Shown here: positions 12,893 to 14,464 of the stretch, piece by piece | How the letters are laid out: the number at the start of each line of letters is the position of its first letter | Position numbering within the stretch: position 1 is the first letter of the stretch | Source: an uncultured Ruminococcus sp. | GTDB lineage: Bacteria; Bacillota; Clostridia; Oscillospirales; CAG-272 | NCBI GenBank assembly: GCA_900551005.1 | Contig: URUL01000052.1 | Coordinates: 1-14,464 of the forward strand | Reading direction: 5' to 3' | Length of the DNA: 14,464 nucleotides | Notes under the pieces: generated by a model | The model's input: only the letters and a program-made list of their open reading frames with translations | Database searches by the model: none | What the model was told of the DNA's origin: nothing | Position numbers and translations under genes: made by a program

Positions 12893-13606
12893 TCACAGCG
12901 TGTCCCTCGCATTCCAAACGAACAAATTGCACTTTTCTTCACGTAATAAAGTAGTTTTTGTAAGCGAGTAGTTTGAACGTTTTTTTATTAACTCAATTAT
13001 ATCAAGTTTTGCCTTGCTCTTTGAAAAATTTTCGCTAAATATCCGATTTTGATACCCAATGGCACCAATCAAAATATCAACCAATTGCATAATCTGTATT
13101 TCGTCAGATCTGACCGGCTGAAGTCTTTGTATCACGCTCTGAGAAAAATCATACATGGAATTGCTACATATTTCCCGTAGTTTCCGTGCTTTTTGATATG
13201 AATGCGTATCCTTGATATCAATATATATTTCATATCGATCTTCAGGAGATAGAATCACTTTTAGCATATCAAAATACATCTTATAATAGTTACTTCTGGC
13301 AATCAGATAGGCGAGATAATCCGCGAAGTCCTGATCGTCGAACCTGCCGGTATTGATCATACGGCAATAGCGGAGGAAGTAGTAGATCGCTTCGATATCC
13401 CGACCGATCCTGATCTCGATACGGTTTCCGGTGTACGGGTGAACGAATGTGCATTCCTTTCCCGCAAACCATTTCTTGAAGTTTTTCTCCTTGTCGTGCA
13501 TAGCGGTCACTATGAGACCGTTGCCGATAGCGTTGAGTTTATTCTTCTCCAACATCGGGGCAACAAGAGCCGTGAAGCGCCTGAGCGTCATTTCTTCATT
13601 CTGCAT
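12893..13606 (-). CDS. Chimeric gene: unrecognised N-terminus fused to DUF3800 C-terminus
   Basis: With ATG 13606 (AGGAGG nine bases before it) the product is about 237 residues and overlaps the methyltransferase stop by 11 nt. Numbered from the ATG two codons upstream (13612), residues 8-107 (MTLRRFTALVAPMLEKNKLN, HPYTGNRIEIRIGRDIEAIY, FDDQDFADYLAYLIARS) are GC-rich in DNA and match no family I can name. From about residue 108 (NYYKMYFDMLKVILSPEDRY, DIKDTHSYQKARKLREIC, QPVRSDEIQIMQLVDILIGA, KTTLLREEKCNLFVW) it is the C-terminal half of a DUF3800 protein, in much more AT-rich DNA. The DUF3800 N-terminal DESG region is absent. The fusion point is near 13290. After LFVWNARDTL the frame stops, but another frame continues as NNYCWLPNEELFDAYGNNW, so a 3' frameshift is also possible. 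A functional product is doubtful. Confidence 0.7.
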   Translation of the reverse strand: MQNEEMTLRRFTALVAPMLEKNKLNAIGNGLIVTAMHDKEKNFKKWFAGKECTFVHPYTGNRIEIRIGRDIEAIYYFLRYCRMINTGRFDDQDFADYLAYLIARSNYYKMYFDMLKVILSPEDRYEIYIDIKDTHSYQKARKLREICSNSMYDFSQSVIQRLQPVRSDEIQIMQLVDILIGAIGYQNRIFSENFSKSKAKLDIIELIKKRSNYSLTKTTLLREEKCNLFVWNARDTL

Positions 13607-14464
13607 GATCATCTTCCTCCTTCAGCTTTTGAATCTCGGACAGCAGTTTCTTTGCGACCGCCGTCACGACGTTTGTGGTTACGCTGTTTCCAGCCATCTT
13701 GTAGAGCTGTGCTTCGGGGATACCGACATCGACCAGTTTTCCAAACTGCTCGTCCGAATACCCTTGAAGCCGGAAGCACTCGATGGGCATCAGACGGCGG
13801 ACCACGCCGTCATAGGTGACCCCGTGCTTGTCCTGCGCCGTGAGCGTGAACATCGGTTCGTCCGGCTCTTTGATGCGTCTTCCTTGCTGACGGACTGTGT
13901 CCCGTTCGGGAGTGATGACCGCCCGCGCGCCGATGCCCGTATCAAGGCCACCGGAATGCTCTCCGCGATGGTTACAGACGCCCGCAATCAGCCTTGCCGT
14001 GATGCATCGGGCTTCGTGGGTTACCAGCGGGTCGGGATTCATATCGATGAAATAGAGCCCCGTTTTAGCGCCCCACCCACCGCCTTGCGAGGTCAGACAG
14101 GTGCTTGTTCCGTCTGTGGCGTAGACTCTTTGGGCTTGTTTGCCGGGGACGATCTGCTTAAGAGACGCTCCGTTGCCCGTTTCGAGAGGAAATATTTTGC
14201 CGGACAGTCTTTGATCAAGATATCCGACAATATACACCCGTCGCCTTTGTTGCGGGACGCCGAAATCTGCGCTGTTAAGCACGCACCATTCAAGACCATA
14301 CCCCAATTCATGAATCGTTTCGAGGATAGTTCCGAAGGTCTTCCCGCCGTCGTGGTTGAGAAGCCCCGGCACGTTTTCAAGCAAAAGATATTGAGGGTGC
14401 AGGGCTTGAGCCACTCGCACGAGCTCGTGAAAGAGCGTACCTCTTGTGTCGTTAAATCCGAGTC
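13596..14464 (-). CDS. DNA (cytosine-5) methyltransferase, 5' end outside the window
   Basis: About 289 C-terminal residues of a C5 DNA methyltransferase, which transfers a methyl group from S-adenosylmethionine to cytosine in a specific DNA sequence. Visible motifs in order: RGTLFHELV, LLLENVPGLL (motif IV, ENV), SADFGVPQQRRRVYIVG (motif VIII, QRRR), a target-recognition region with TSTCLTSQGGG and MFTLTAQDKHG, RRLMPIECFRLQGYSD (motif IX) and QLYKMAGNSV (motif X). Motif I and the catalytic PCQ loop lie beyond the right edge. The frame is open to the edge, so the GTG at 14420 is not the start. The C-terminus overlaps the next gene. This type is common in prophages and conjugative elements of Clostridia, where it often protects DNA from restriction. 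The target sequence is unknown. Confidence 0.92.
   Translation of the reverse strand, partial: LGFNDTRGTLFHELVRVAQALHPQYLLLENVPGLLNHDGGKTFGTILETIHELGYGLEWCVLNSADFGVPQQRRRVYIVGYLDQRLSGKIFPLETGNGASLKQIVPGKQAQRVYATDGTSTCLTSQGGGWGAKTGLYFIDMNPDPLVTHEARCITARLIAGVCNHRGEHSGGLDTGIGARAVITPERDTVRQQGRRIKEPDEPMFTLTAQDKHGVTYDGVVRRLMPIECFRLQGYSDEQFGKLVDVGIPEAQLYKMAGNSVTTNVVTAVAKKLLSEIQKLKEEDDHAE

Noticed and set aside
12705..12932. 75-codon - strand frame ending in palindromic element copy 2
   Set aside because: The second half is translated hairpin DNA; only the first part may be a frameshifted tail of the DUF3800 gene.

Overview
The window looks like a chromosomal segment of a gut-type Clostridia (Firmicutes) bacterium, probably from a metagenome-like context. 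The evidence is a class B sortase with a Gram-positive cell-wall-anchored surface protein, a TnpX/Tn4451-type large serine recombinase tail, strong AGGAGG-type ribosome binding sites, and AT-rich intergenic DNA. The organism assignment is inference. Composition is mosaic: 5.2-8.6 kb and 13.3-14.46 kb are GC-richer, while 11.2-13.3 kb is clearly AT-rich.

Region 1 (1-4.3 kb, + strand) resembles the end of an integrative/conjugative element. It holds a signal-peptide surface protein with a TPETG sorting signal, a small membrane-anchored DUF5640-like protein, a class B sortase, and the C-terminal half of a large serine recombinase that has lost its catalytic domain. Hairpins (terminators or candidates) separate these parts.

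Region 2 (4.3-8.65 kb) is a compact regulon. An AraC-family regulator (- strand) faces a four-gene + strand operon whose genes overlap by 8-17 nt: a small protein with a carrier-protein-like tail, a SufS-like cysteine desulfurase, a SufE-like sulfur acceptor, and a Cys-rich FucI-like (COG2407-type) sugar isomerase homologue. The divergent promoter carries two AATCAAT-type direct repeats exactly 20 bp apart. Coupling a SufS/SufE sulfur relay to a sugar-isomerase-like protein under an AraC regulator is the most interesting candidate system here. I cannot name its pathway.

Region 3 (8.65-12.9 kb) begins with an apparently intact coiled-coil protein and then becomes a gene graveyard. It contains a 5'-truncated metal P1B-ATPase whose phosphorylation motif reads NKTGT instead of DKTGT, a TetR C-terminal fragment fused head to head with it, an intact-looking zinc-ribbon protein behind two broken small genes (one with an in-frame stop, one frameshifted), and a frameshifted four-helix-bundle (23S-intervening-sequence-type) gene. 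Two copies of a ~145-bp palindromic element (11003-11146 and 12646-12790, plus an extra hairpin at 12624) are built from tiny 5-3-5 hairpins joined by ATGAAGC/GCTTCAT heptamers.

Region 4 (12.9-14.46 kb, - strand) holds a C5 DNA methyltransferase running off the right edge and, overlapping its stop, a chimeric gene whose first ~107 residues are GC-rich and unrecognised while the rest is the C-terminal part of an AT-rich DUF3800 protein. No rRNA, tRNA or CRISPR array was seen.
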